DNA of 64,000 nt from Streptomyces sp. NBC_00234. GTDB lineage: Bacteria; Actinomycetota; Actinomycetes; Streptomycetales; Streptomycetaceae. Numbering within the stretch: position 1 is the first letter of the stretch; every line of letters begins with the position of its first letter. This document shows positions 42,442-51,824 of this stretch, one piece after another. Under the pieces are notes generated by a model, which searched no databases, was not told where the DNA came from, and saw only the letters and a list, made by a program, of their open reading frames with translations. The position numbers and the translations under genes are program-made. The stretch covers positions 6,944,001 to 7,008,000 of the forward strand of contig NZ_CP108101.1 in NCBI RefSeq assembly GCF_036195325.1, written 5' to 3'.

Positions 42442-44673
42442 TTACAGCTCCTTGATGCGGATGTCGCGGTACGAGACCACGTCCGTGGTGCCGTGGACCT
42501 GGAGGCCGACGTAACCGGAGGCGAACCGCCGGCCGTCGGTGCCCGGGTCGTCGCCCCGCGGCGGCTCGAAGAGCTGGCCACCGGTGTTCTCGAACTCGTT
42601 GATCAGGACACCGTTGCGGTAGATCGAGTAGTGCTGGTCCACCACCCGGATCTCGTAGTCGTTCCAGGTGCCCTTGGGCGTGACCCCGGCGCCGCCGAGA
42701 CCCACCCGGTCGAATCCGTACAGCGAGCCCGTCTTGTACATGTCGCCGTCCGGCCGGTCGTTGATCTGCACCTCATGGCCGTACTTGATGGCGACCCACT
42801 CCGGACGTGTCTCCTCCGGGTTGTCGTGGACGTACGGGAAGCGGACGAAGACACCGCTGTTCGCGTTGCCCGTGCCCGGGGCGTCGTCCCGCCACTGGAG
42901 CTTCAGCGAGAAGTCCCCGTACTGCCTGCCCGGGAACCACAGCATGCCCATGCCGGGGACCGTCGTGGAGCTGGTGATGGTGCCGTCGGGGTTGAGGCCG
43001 AACTTGCCACCGCCCACCTGCTCCCACTTGGCCAGCGACGCGGCCGTGCCGTCGAACAGCTTCCGGTAGCCCTCGACCTGGCCCGGCCTGCCGATGCCGG
43101 ACTGCTTCGCCGCCCGGTAGATGGTCCGGTGCTCACGGGCGTCGATCACCCCCGCGGCCAGGAGCTTGTCGAGGACCGTGTCCACGTGCTTGAGGAACAG
43201 CGCGTGCGAGGACCAGTCCTTCTCGTCCTCGATCAGCTCGTTGATCGTGCACCGGTTGCCCGTGACACGGTTCGGGACCCCGCTGTCGACCGTGCCGACG
43301 ATGACCGTCAGCCGCTCGTCGAACTCCGGGCAGTCGGGCGCCGGAACGCCGCCGCCCTCGGCGACGGTGAACGACACCTGTTTCGCCTCGGAGGTGTTGC
43401 CCGCCTTGTCCGTCGCCCGGTGGGCGAAGGTGTGGGAGCCGATCCGGTCGACGAGCACCGGAGCGGTGTAGGCGAGGTAGGGGCCGCCGTCGAGGGAGTA
43501 CTCGATCCTGTCCACCCCGGAGTCGGCGTCGGTCGCGGTGACCGTCGCCTTCGCGCTGGTGATGAACGCGCCGTCCGAGTTCTTCTCGCCCGTCAGCGCC
43601 ACCGTCGTCTCCGGCGGTGTCCCGTCCTGCGTCGGCGGCTCGACGACGGTGAAGTCGACGGCCTTCTCCGCGGCGGCGTTGCCCGCCTTGTCGGTGGCCC
43701 GGTAGCGGACCGAGTGCGTGCCCACCTCGTGCACCATGACGGGTGCGGTGTAGGGCTTCCAGGCCCCGTCCGCCCCGATCGCGTACTCGATGGTGTTGAC
43801 CCCGGACCCGGTGTCGGACGCGGTCACGGTGACCGTGGCCATCCCCAGGTACGCGCCCTGGTCGTCCTTCTCGCCCGATACGGTCGCCGAGGTCTCCGGC
43901 GGGGTCTCGTCGTCTGTGGGAGGCGCGGCGACGCTGAAGTCGACGGCCTTCTCCGCCGCCACGTTGCCCGCCTTGTCCGTGGCGCGGTAGCGGACCGTGT
44001 GACTGCCGACCTGGTTCACCACGACCGGTGTGGTGTACGGCTGCCAGGCGCCGTCCGCCCCGACCGCGTACTCGACGGTGCCGACGCCCGAACCGGCGTC
44101 GGTCGCCGCCACGGTGACGGCGGCCTGGCCGATGTACGCGCCGTCGGCGTTCTTGTCGCCGGCCACCGTCGCCGAGGTCTCCGGCGCGGTGGTGTCCTCG
44201 CCGCCGCCCTCGGTCACGGTGAGAATGCCCTGCATCGACCCGTGGCCGGGAATGGTGCAGTGGTAGAAGTACCGGCCGGGGCTGAGCGTCACCTCGACGC
44301 TGTGCTTGCCGCCCTCGCTGTCGCTCGGGTTGGCGAGGATGTTCAGCGGGACGTCGTTGTTGAACTCCGGGTCCGAGACGCTGAACGTCAGCGTGTGCGG
44401 CATGCCCGTCGTGTTGCCGGTCGCGGCGCTGTTCTCGAACACGATGGTGGCCGCGCCGGCCACCGCCGTCTTGGGAGCGGACAGATAGTGGTCGATGGGG
44501 TCGCCCGCGGTCCAGGTGAGCACCTGGGCCGCCGCTGCCGCCTCACGGTCGTCCTCCCGGCCGTACGCGGCCGTCGAGGTGAGCCCGAGGATCAGCAGGA
44601 ACGAGGCCAGCAGGGCAGGCCACAGCCGGGCCGGCCGGTACCTGAGCCGTGCGGAGAGGGGACGGTGTCTCAC
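42442..44673 (-). CDS. Secreted cupredoxin + three Ig-like repeats + DUF1080 protein
   Basis: 743 residues from the GTG at 44673, which overlaps the upstream stop (GTGA) and has GGAAG ahead. Order: signal peptide (RLWPALLASFLLILGLTSTA), cupredoxin domain about 45-155 with ligands in MPHTLTF and YHCTIPGHGSMQG, and three tandem repeats of about 100 residues (each ETSATVxGxK..., SGVxTxEYAxGADGAWxPYT, VRYRATDKAGN; OmpL47-like). Then a helical section, and a C-terminal DUF1080 domain (YRKLFDGTAASLAKWEQ, RQYGDFSLKLQWRDD, GYVGLQVHG) of the concanavalin-like glycan-binding/hydrolase type. It pairs with the ThuA-sugar dehydrogenase gene, suggesting a copper-linked extracellular sugar system. Confidence 0.87.
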   Translation of the reverse strand: MRHRPLSARLRYRPARLWPALLASFLLILGLTSTAAYGREDDREAAAAAQVLTWTAGDPIDHYLSAPKTAVAGAATIVFENSAATGNTTGMPHTLTFSVSDPEFNNDVPLNILANPSDSEGGKHSVEVTLSPGRYFYHCTIPGHGSMQGILTVTEGGGEDTTAPETSATVAGDKNADGAYIGQAAVTVAATDAGSGVGTVEYAVGADGAWQPYTTPVVVNQVGSHTVRYRATDKAGNVAAEKAVDFSVAAPPTDDETPPETSATVSGEKDDQGAYLGMATVTVTASDTGSGVNTIEYAIGADGAWKPYTAPVMVHEVGTHSVRYRATDKAGNAAAEKAVDFTVVEPPTQDGTPPETTVALTGEKNSDGAFITSAKATVTATDADSGVDRIEYSLDGGPYLAYTAPVLVDRIGSHTFAHRATDKAGNTSEAKQVSFTVAEGGGVPAPDCPEFDERLTVIVGTVDSGVPNRVTGNRCTINELIEDEKDWSSHALFLKHVDTVLDKLLAAGVIDAREHRTIYRAAKQSGIGRPGQVEGYRKLFDGTAASLAKWEQVGGGKFGLNPDGTITSSTTVPGMGMLWFPGRQYGDFSLKLQWRDDAPGTGNANSGVFVRFPYVHDNPEETRPEWVAIKYGHEVQINDRPDGDMYKTGSLYGFDRVGLGGAGVTPKGTWNDYEIRVVDQHYSIYRNGVLINEFENTGGQLFEPPRGDDPGTDGRRFASGYVGLQVHGTTDVVSYRDIRIKEL

Positions 44674-47156
44674 TGAACTTCCGCCTTCCTGGCCAGATCG
44701 GCGGCGGCCGGAGTCGCGCCCCCGCCGGTGTACGTCACGCGCCACAGCGCGGACTTGGAGTCCGAGGTGAAGAAGCCCCGCCCGTAGTCCAGGACGTAGA
44801 GCGAACCGTCCGGGGCGAACTTCCAGTCCATGAGGTTGCGGATGCCGTCGGCGCCCACGGGGATGATCTTCTTCAGGGACTCGGCGTGCGTGGGCAGCCC
44901 GCCCTTGCCGACCGTCTTCGGGTCGGTGAGCACCGCGTGCCGGGGCTGGTCGCCGTCGTAGAAGTCACCGACGAACCACTTGCCGTCCCAGTACGAGGGC
45001 CACTTGTCGGGGCTGGTGCTCGCCGCGTCGTACCGGTACACCGGGCCGTTCATCGTGGCCTGGCCGCCGCCCTTGAGCCACGGCAGGAGCTGCTTCTGCT
45101 CCTCCTGCTTGTAGCTCGGGATGCCGTTGGCGTCGCGCGGGTAGTCGATCCCGCCGCCCTGCGGCGAGTACCAGATCGTGTTGGAGGTGACGGGCGGCAG
45201 CTTCACCAGGCCGTCGTTGTTCGGCGACTCGTTCCTGGGCGCGTCGCAGTCGTACCAGCCGAGCGGCACGTTCGGGTCGGGCAGGCCGCGGTCCCGGTAG
45301 GGCTGCTTGTTGCCCATGCAGTACGGCCAGCCGTGGTTGCCCGCCTTGGTGATGGCCGCGAAGGTGTCGTACTTGGCGGGGCCCCAGGTGGTGCTGGGGG
45401 CGCCCGCGTCGGGGCCGACCCAGCCCGCGTACAGCGTGTCGGTCGCCGGGTCGACGGAGATCCTCGCCGGGTTGCGCACACCCATCACGTAGATCTCGCC
45501 GCGGGTCTTGCCGCCGCCCTCGTCCGGCTCCTTGCCGGTGAAGAGATTGCCCTCGGGCAGGGTGTACGTGCCGTCGTCCTCGGGGTGGATCCGCAGGATC
45601 TTCCCGTTGAGGTTGTTGGTGTTGCCCGCGGTGCGCCGGGCGTCGGCGTACGACACGCCCTTGTAGTTCGGTGCCGGGTTGTTCCCCGAGTAACCGCCGC
45701 TGGATCCGGACGAGTTGTTGTCACCGGTCGCGATGTACAGGTTGCCCTTGGAGTCCCAGGCCATCCCGCCGCCCGCGTGGCAGCAGCTGTGGATCTGGAC
45801 CGGCCACTGGAGCAGCACCTTCTCGGAGGCCGTGTCCAGCTTGTTCGTGGCCGGGTCGAAGGTGAAGCGGGAGACCTGACGCACCGCCATCCGCTTGTCG
45901 CGGTCGATCTTCGCGTGGGGGGTGTAGTGCAGATACACCCAGCCGTTCTCCTCGAAGTCCGGGTCGAGCTCGATCCCGAGGAGACCCTCCTCGACCTTGA
46001 CGGTCTCGTCGCCGCCGCCCTTGTTGCCGAAGACGTCCAGCGCCCCGGCGAGGGTGACCTTTTTGGTCTCGGGGTCGTAGACGTGGATCTCGCCCTTGCC
46101 CTTCCCGATGTTCGGGTCGTTCCAGTCGATGACGACCGGGCTGTTGCTGTCGGCGCCGCCGCGGCCGATGTAGAAGACCCGGCCGTCGGGGGCCGTGACC
46201 AGCCCGTGCGGCTCGCCGATCTGGTCGTTCTGCCCTGGCTGGTTGGGCTGGGTGACCCGCTCGGCCCGGTAGTTGGCGTTGATCGTGGCCTTGCAGTCGG
46301 CCTGCGAGATGCGGGTGGTCCAGGCGAGCGCGCCGCGCAGATGCTCGCGGAAGTCCGTCTCGGCGAAGCTGTCGACGGTGCCGCCCATGCCCGTGTAGAA
46401 GGAACGGCCGCCGTCGTAGTCGCGGCACCAGGAGACCGGGTGGTCCCAGCCGTTGGCGCTCGCACCGGGCTTGTAGGTGCTCTCCCGGACGCGGGCCACG
46501 GTGTGCACGTCGCCGGACGGATTCTTCGTCCAGTTCAGCCACTTGTCGGGCCGCTTCCACTCCAGCGGAAGACTCTTGGTCGCCGGGTGCTGCCGGTCGC
46601 CGATCTCCACCGTCGCACGCTGCGCGGTGGCCGGGCTGTCGGCGGCGGGCCGGGCCCCGACCAGTCCGGTGAACCAGTCCGAGTACGGCTCGGTGCGCGC
46701 CGCGTCATGGATGCCGAGGAACCCTCCGCCCGCCTCCATGTACGACTCGAGCCCCGCTTCCTGCTCGGGGTCGAGGACGTCGCCGCGGGTCAGGAAGACG
46801 ACCGCGTTGTACCGGCCGAGCTGGCGCGCGTCGGTGAAGACCCCCGCGTCGTCGGTGGCGACGGTCCTGAAGCGGCCGGCGGTCGGTCCGCTCAGCCCGA
46901 TCTTCTCGATCGCGGCGATTCCCGCGTCCACGGTCGGCGACTCCTCGCCCGCCGAGGCGTGGAAGACCAGCACCCTGACGTTCGCGCCGCCGGGCGGCGA
47001 CGGAAGAGACAACGTTGTCGCCCGGTCCATCGGCTCCGGATAGGGCCCGGCGCTCGCGGCACCGCCTCCAAGCAGGGAAGCGGTCAGTGCGCCGGCCGCA
47101 ACAGCCGCCGCGATACCTCGTCGTGATCTGGACCGGTGATGTGGTGTGCGCTGCAT
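44670..47156 (-). CDS. Secreted ThuA + PQQ-type sugar dehydrogenase (GSDH) fusion
   Basis: 828 residues from the ATG at 47156. The signal peptide (RGIAAAVAAGALTASLLGGG, ending ASAGP) carries an Arg-rich start, so Tat or Sec export is possible. Residues 50-270 form a ThuA domain (VRVLVFHASAGEESPTVDAG, NAVVFLTRGDVLDPEQEAGL, GGFLGIHDAARTEPYSDW). Residues 285-800 form a six-bladed soluble glucose/sorbosone dehydrogenase (GEPHGLVTAPDGRVFYIGRG, CCHAGGGMAWDSKGNLYIAT, KAGNHGWPYCMGN, LYVLDYGRGFF). It should oxidise an aldose outside the cell with PQQ. Coupled by GTGA overlap to the cupredoxin protein, a plausible electron acceptor. Confidence 0.9.
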   Translation of the reverse strand: MQRTPHHRSRSRRGIAAAVAAGALTASLLGGGAASAGPYPEPMDRATTLSLPSPPGGANVRVLVFHASAGEESPTVDAGIAAIEKIGLSGPTAGRFRTVATDDAGVFTDARQLGRYNAVVFLTRGDVLDPEQEAGLESYMEAGGGFLGIHDAARTEPYSDWFTGLVGARPAADSPATAQRATVEIGDRQHPATKSLPLEWKRPDKWLNWTKNPSGDVHTVARVRESTYKPGASANGWDHPVSWCRDYDGGRSFYTGMGGTVDSFAETDFREHLRGALAWTTRISQADCKATINANYRAERVTQPNQPGQNDQIGEPHGLVTAPDGRVFYIGRGGADSNSPVVIDWNDPNIGKGKGEIHVYDPETKKVTLAGALDVFGNKGGGDETVKVEEGLLGIELDPDFEENGWVYLHYTPHAKIDRDKRMAVRQVSRFTFDPATNKLDTASEKVLLQWPVQIHSCCHAGGGMAWDSKGNLYIATGDNNSSGSSGGYSGNNPAPNYKGVSYADARRTAGNTNNLNGKILRIHPEDDGTYTLPEGNLFTGKEPDEGGGKTRGEIYVMGVRNPARISVDPATDTLYAGWVGPDAGAPSTTWGPAKYDTFAAITKAGNHGWPYCMGNKQPYRDRGLPDPNVPLGWYDCDAPRNESPNNDGLVKLPPVTSNTIWYSPQGGGIDYPRDANGIPSYKQEEQKQLLPWLKGGGQATMNGPVYRYDAASTSPDKWPSYWDGKWFVGDFYDGDQPRHAVLTDPKTVGKGGLPTHAESLKKIIPVGADGIRNLMDWKFAPDGSLYVLDYGRGFFTSDSKSALWRVTYTGGGATPAAADLARKAEVQ

Positions 47157-47372
47157 GTGGTCACCCACCCCTCTTTGGTCACTGCAACAGCGCATGAAGC
47201 TAGACCTCTTTTCGTGGCTCGCCAATAGCTATGGCAGCAATGGCACGAACTTTGTCCTGGGTGTGGATAAACGGAGATCCGACGGCTACCGTATGGGCCG
47301 TCCAAGGGGCACCTCTGTGCCCATGTGTCTCCGAAAGCCCGTCAGTTGCCCTTTCGCAGTGGGGAGTTCGAC

Positions 47373-48395
47373 ATGGACCGAAGGACCTTCAACCGGCGCA
47401 TGCTGGCGGGCGGTGCGGCTGCCGCGGCGACGGGGGTGACATCGTTGTCGCTCGGTGCGGTCGAGGCCAGCTCGGCCGAGACCCCGCCCAGGACCGCACC
47501 GGCGGGGGGCGAGGTGCGGCACCTGAAGATGTACGCCGAGAAGATGCCGGACGGCTCGCTGGGGTACGGCTTCGAGAAGGGCAAGGCGTCCGTCCCCGGG
47601 CCGCTCATCGAGCTCAACGAGGGCGACACCCTGCACATCGAGTTCGAGAACACCACGGACGTCGACGCCAGCCTCCACGTCCACGGCGTCGACTACGACA
47701 TCGCCAGCGACGGCACCCGGATGAACAAGAGTCACGTCGAACCGGGCGGCACCCGCACCTACACCTGGCGCACCCACGCCCCCGGCCGCCGCAAGGACGG
47801 CACCTGGCGGCCGGGAAGCGCCGGATACTGGCACTACCACGACCACGTCGTGGGTACGGACCACGGCACCGGCGGCATCCGCAAGGGCCTGTACGGCCCC
47901 CTGGTCGTCCGGCGCAGGGGCGACATCCTCCCCGACAAGACGCTCACGATCGTCTTCAACGACATGACGATCAACAACAAGTCGGCGCACGAGAGTCCGA
48001 ACTTCGAGGCCACGGTCGGCGACCGGGTCGAGGTCGTGATGATCACGCACGGCGAGTACTACCACACGTTCCACATCCACGGTCACCGCTGGGCCGACAA
48101 CAGAACCGGGCTGCTCACCGGGCCCGACGACCCGAGCCGTGTGATCGACACCAAGATCTGCGGGCCGGCCGACTCCTTCGGCTTCCAGATCATCGCGGGT
48201 GAACAGGTGGGCGCGGGCGCCTGGATGTACCACTGCCACGTCCAGAGCCACTCCGACATGGGCATGGCCGGGCTGCTGCTGGTCGCCAAGACGGACGGCA
48301 CGGTCCCGGGCTACGAACCGCACCACATGGCCGGCGCCGCGAAGAGCGCCGACGCGGACGCGGGCGCCGACAGCGGGGAGGCGCACCGGCACTGA
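47373..48395 (+). CDS. slac: Small two-domain laccase (SLAC type)
   Basis: 340 residues from the ATG at 47373, GGGGAG before it. A Tat signal (DRRTFNRRMLAGGAAAAATG) leads to a two-domain multicopper oxidase. All four copper motifs are present: LHVHG, GYWHYHDHVVGT, TFHIHGHRW and MYHCHVQSHSDMGM. Length and sequence closely follow the Streptomyces small laccase SLAC/EpoA, a trimeric enzyme oxidising phenols with reduction of oxygen to water. His-rich C-terminus. Divergent from the ThuA-dehydrogenase operon, sharing a 216-base regulatory region, so copper or sugar could co-control both. Confidence 0.95.
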   Translation: MDRRTFNRRMLAGGAAAAATGVTSLSLGAVEASSAETPPRTAPAGGEVRHLKMYAEKMPDGSLGYGFEKGKASVPGPLIELNEGDTLHIEFENTTDVDASLHVHGVDYDIASDGTRMNKSHVEPGGTRTYTWRTHAPGRRKDGTWRPGSAGYWHYHDHVVGTDHGTGGIRKGLYGPLVVRRRGDILPDKTLTIVFNDMTINNKSAHESPNFEATVGDRVEVVMITHGEYYHTFHIHGHRWADNRTGLLTGPDDPSRVIDTKICGPADSFGFQIIAGEQVGAGAWMYHCHVQSHSDMGMAGLLLVAKTDGTVPGYEPHHMAGAAKSADADAGADSGEAHRH

Positions 48396-48402
48396 GCCCC
48401 GG

Positions 48403-50586
48403 TCAGCCCTCCGCGGCCAGCCTGCGCTGTTCCTCCTCGACGATGCGCCGGGCGAGCGACCCGTCCGACACGTCGACGGCATCGGGCGTCGCCTCGGCGA
48501 CATCGCTGCGGCGTGCGTACGCGTCGAAGAGCCGGTCCTTGCGCGCGAGGATGTCCAGCATCCGCTGGTCGACGCTGTCCGCCGCCAGGAGCCGGTGCAC
48601 CTGGACCGTGCGTATCTGCCCCATGCGGTGGGCGCGGGCCACGGCCTGGTGCTCCATCGTCGGTTTGATCTGCGGTTCGCACAGGATGACCACCGAGGCC
48701 GCCTGCATGTTCAGCCCCACGCCTCCGGCCTGGATCTGGCTGAGCAGGACGGCGTGTCCCTGCGCCGCGCCGAACCCGTCGACCAGCTCCTGGCGGCGTG
48801 CGGCCGGCAGGCTCCCGGAGACGGGGCCGAACACGCCCTCGCCCAGGGCCTCCTGGACCGTGGCCAGCACCTCGCGGAAGTACGAGAACACCACCACCTT
48901 GAGCCCGTTGCTCTCGGCCTCCGCGACCAGCTCGCACAGCCGGCTCAGCTTCGCGGAGGTGGCCGGGTGCGCGTACGCGGCACGGCGCATCCGCATGAAA
49001 TGACCGGAGTTCACGGCTTCCCGGTAGGCGTCGAGGTCGGCCGCGCTGAACTCCTCCCACTCGTCGACGTGCACCAGGGCGGGCAGTTCGCCCAGCACGT
49101 CCACCTGGTTGCGCCGCAGGTAGGCGGGGGCGACGGCCCTGCGGAAGGCGTGCGAACCGGCGGCGCCGTGGGTGGTGGAGACGGCCGGTGCCAGTTCGGG
49201 GCGGATCTGGCGCACGAGGCTGCGGAACTCCTCGACCCGGTTCTCCATCGGCGTGCCCGTCAGATACAGGACCCGGTCGGTGCGCTGCGCCCAGCCGGCC
49301 ACGCTCCGGGCCCGGCGGGTCGCCGGATTCTTCACGAAGTGGGCCTCGTCCACCACCAGCATGCCGGGCCGCGACGCTCCGGCGCGCGCCTCCGGCAGCG
49401 TGTGCAGGGCGTCGAACGTGGTGAGGGCGACCCCGCCGCTCCCGCACCACTCGGTGAACGCCTCCCGGCGCTCGGGGCCGTGCACCGGAAGCGCCCGCAG
49501 CGTGGAGCGGGCGCGGATCTCCCGCGTCCAGTTGATCAGCACACTCGCCGGGCACACCACCAGGAAGTGCGTCTCGCCCTGAGCGGAGAGATGGGCGAGC
49601 GCCGCGATGGCCTGGACGGTCTTGCCGAGGCCCATCTCGTCACCGAGGATCACCCGCTTCTGGGCCAGGGCGAAGCGCGCCCCGAACGACTGGTATCCGC
49701 GCAGTGAGACCCGCAGATGCGCGTCGTCGAGCCGCAGCCCGCGCACCCGGTCCGCGATCCCGGCCGGAAGGAAGCCCTCGGCGGCGTCCCGGTCGGGGCC
49801 GGTGCCCGACATCTCGGCCAGCAGGCTGTAGTACTCGGCGGACCGGAGCTCGAAGTCGACCCAGGCCCCGGGCGCGGACTCCGGCGCCCGCAGCAGGTCG
49901 ACCGACACCTGCCCGAACAGCAGCGGCAGCTCACGCCCGTGCGCCTCGGCCACGGCGGTCCGTACGGCTACGGCCGCGGCCAGCACCTGTTCCCGGGCCG
50001 CCCGGCGCCTGAACAGCATGCGCAGCCGGCCCCCGGCCGGCCCGGCCGTGGCCAGCGGGGCTTCCAGCCGGTCGAGGAGCCCGCGCGCGGCGTCGCAGGC
50101 CCGCCGGACGTCGGGCCCCGCCTCGACCAGCCGGTGCAGGGCCACCACCAGGGCGGTCGTCGGCTCGTCGGGGGCGTCCACGTCGATGCGGACGGAGACG
50201 GTGTCGCGGACCGCGTGCGCGATCTGCCGCGCCGCGGCCAGTGCCTGGTCGGCGGTCTGCGCCCCCACCCCGGGGATCTGCCGGAGCTCGTAACGGCTCG
50301 CCGCGTGCACCTGGCCGACCGTCCCGTAACCGGCCTGCTCGACCGCGCCGATCCGCAACCGCCCCTCGGTCACGTCCTTGAGCCGGGACACGGGGATGGC
50401 CGCGAGTTCCTCGCCGACCAGCGACTCCAGCAGGGGATCGAGCGCTCCGCGGACGGTGTCGACGGCCCGGCCGTGATCGGCCAGCACCGCGCGGGCCGTC
50501 TCCACCAGGCGCTCCGCGCGGCCGAACAGCTCCCGGGCGGCCCGTCCCGTGGGCGCCTCGGTACGCGTCGCCCCGGCCTCTGTCAT
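48403..50586 (-). CDS. SNF2-family DEAD/DEAH-box helicase-like ATPase
   Basis: 727 residues. N-terminal helix-hairpin-helix-like region (about 90-150, IPGVGAQTADQALAAARQIA). SNF2 core: motif I ILGDEMGLGKTVQAIAAL, DEAH motif LVVDEAHFVKNPATR, motif III YLTGTPMENRVEE, and motifs V/VI QAGGVGLNMQAAS and QAVARAHRMGQIRTVQVHRL. These ATPases translocate on duplex DNA and often work in repair or transcription. The ATG directly abuts a MITE-like element whose end supplies GAAAGG six bases upstream, so its translation start is now of mobile-element origin. Confidence 0.92.
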   Translation of the reverse strand: MTEAGATRTEAPTGRAARELFGRAERLVETARAVLADHGRAVDTVRGALDPLLESLVGEELAAIPVSRLKDVTEGRLRIGAVEQAGYGTVGQVHAASRYELRQIPGVGAQTADQALAAARQIAHAVRDTVSVRIDVDAPDEPTTALVVALHRLVEAGPDVRRACDAARGLLDRLEAPLATAGPAGGRLRMLFRRRAAREQVLAAAVAVRTAVAEAHGRELPLLFGQVSVDLLRAPESAPGAWVDFELRSAEYYSLLAEMSGTGPDRDAAEGFLPAGIADRVRGLRLDDAHLRVSLRGYQSFGARFALAQKRVILGDEMGLGKTVQAIAALAHLSAQGETHFLVVCPASVLINWTREIRARSTLRALPVHGPERREAFTEWCGSGGVALTTFDALHTLPEARAGASRPGMLVVDEAHFVKNPATRRARSVAGWAQRTDRVLYLTGTPMENRVEEFRSLVRQIRPELAPAVSTTHGAAGSHAFRRAVAPAYLRRNQVDVLGELPALVHVDEWEEFSAADLDAYREAVNSGHFMRMRRAAYAHPATSAKLSRLCELVAEAESNGLKVVVFSYFREVLATVQEALGEGVFGPVSGSLPAARRQELVDGFGAAQGHAVLLSQIQAGGVGLNMQAASVVILCEPQIKPTMEHQAVARAHRMGQIRTVQVHRLLAADSVDQRMLDILARKDRLFDAYARRSDVAEATPDAVDVSDGSLARRIVEEEQRRLAAEG

Positions 50587-50587
50587 C

Positions 50588-50751
50588 TAGGACCTTTCGT
50601 TTGGATCATGCCGGGCTCGCGTGCCCTGGCGCGGCCACCTGCGGCGTTGTCGTCAATCACCAACGCTCCGCGTTGCCTCAGTCCTCCGCCTTGCAGCTGC
50701 CCACACCAGACCCCGCTCCCTGATCCGGCCTGATCCAAACGAAAGGCCCTA
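50588..50751. mobile_element. MITE-like element abutting the SNF2 start codon
   Basis: Inverted ends AGGACCTTTCGTTTGGATCA (50589-50608) and the complement of AGGGCCTTTCGTTTGGATCA (50731-50750), one mismatch. TA is found at both boundaries, with CTAG at the left, as for IS630-type insertion. The interior lacks coding capacity. The end arms differ from the 13226 element but share size, AGGnCCTnTCGT start and CTAG target. Confidence 0.75.
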
Positions 50752-50843
50752 CGTCCCTCTGTCCCCACAGCCTCGCTGCCACCGTGGCACCCACCCGCCC
50801 CGGCCGCTGCTCATCGTCCCACGGAGCCGGCCCCGCCTGCCCG

Positions 50844-51626
50844 TCACGGCGCGGGAGGCCGCCGCTCGGCCGGGGACAGCAGCAGGACCTCCAGGGCCCT
50901 GGCGCAGGACCGTGCCTGGGCAACGAACCAGTCGGTGCGCTCCGCTGTGATCACGGACGGGGTGGCCCGGACCGCGAGCGCGAAGCGCGCATACCCCGCG
51001 CCGTCCAGCACCGGGACCGCCAGCGTCCGCACCCCGTAGGCCGACTCGCCGTCGTTGAGCGCGTAGGCATCGCCCCGGACCCGCTCCAACTCGGCGCGAA
51101 GAGCGTCCGTTTCGACGATCGTACGGTCGGTGAAGGCCCGCAGCGGAGGGAGCGAGGACGGGCCGGCCTCGCCCGGTCGCGCCCAGGCGAGCAGCACCTT
51201 CCCGAGAGCCGTGGAGTGGAGAGGTCTGCGCAGCCCCACTTTCGGGGTGACCGAACCGCCCGCGACGATCACCGCGTGCGGGCCGCTGCGCAGGGCCAGG
51301 TCGGCCGTCGCGCCGGTGCGCTCGGCGAGATCGGTCAGTTCGGGGGCGGCCAGATGCAGCCCGCGCTGGTGGTACGAGAGCCGGCCCAGCTCGGTCACGG
51401 CCGGCCCGAGCCGGTAGCGGGAGGTACGGGGGTCCTGTTCCAGGAAACCCGCCCCGAGCAGCGTGCGGGCCAGCCGGTGAGCCGTGGAGACGGACAGTTC
51501 CAGCCGACGGGCAAGCTCGGACGCGCTCAGATCGGGACCGTTGTCATGGAAACAGTGCAGGACGTCCAGAGCCCGCTGTACCGCCTGCGCGCCGCCCGGA
51601 GCACGCGCTGTCGCGGCCTCGGTCAT
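50844..51626 (-). CDS. IclR-family transcriptional regulator
   Basis: 260 residues: winged helix-turn-helix about 14-75 (LDVLHCFHDNGPDLSASELA, RRLELSVSTAHRLARTLLG), then the IclR effector domain (RPLHSTALGKVLLAWARPGE, GDAYALNDGESAYGVRTLAV). Divergent from the sulfur-leader/desulfinase operon and probably its specific regulator. The palindrome TCCCACATCATGGGA at 51736-51750 lies between them. IclR regulators bind small organic ligands; here the operon's sulfonate or sulfinate is a likely candidate. Confidence 0.92.
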   Translation of the reverse strand: MTEAATARAPGGAQAVQRALDVLHCFHDNGPDLSASELARRLELSVSTAHRLARTLLGAGFLEQDPRTSRYRLGPAVTELGRLSYHQRGLHLAAPELTDLAERTGATADLALRSGPHAVIVAGGSVTPKVGLRRPLHSTALGKVLLAWARPGEAGPSSLPPLRAFTDRTIVETDALRAELERVRGDAYALNDGESAYGVRTLAVPVLDGAGYARFALAVRATPSVITAERTDWFVAQARSCARALEVLLLSPAERRPPAP

Positions 51627-51735
51627 ATCGGTTCACTCTCCGCTCGTGGGATGGGAGATGGTGCATGCCCATTGCCACATTACGGGAGCGTGGGTGCGCC
51701 CAGGCGAGAGCAAGAAACACTCCGTTCATACGCAA

Positions 51736-51750
51736 TCCCACATCATGGGA
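51736..51750. promoter_or_regulatory. Palindrome in the IclR/sulfur operon divergent region
   Basis: TCCCACATCATGGGA has five-base outer arms around a five-base centre, 110 bases before the IclR start and 75 before the leader peptide. A partial copy of the half-site, TGGGATGGGA, lies near 51649. Candidate IclR operator. Confidence 0.4.
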
Positions 51751-51824
51751 AGCGAGTTGTGGGCGGGCCCGGCTCCGTGGCAGGCTGCAGCCGTCACCAC
51801 CGACGAGCAGGAAGGAGCAGTCCC

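Noticed and set aside
44649..47126. Long open frame opposite the ThuA-GSDH gene
   Set aside because: Val/Arg-rich antisense translation without motifs; the minus strand has complete domains and signal peptide.
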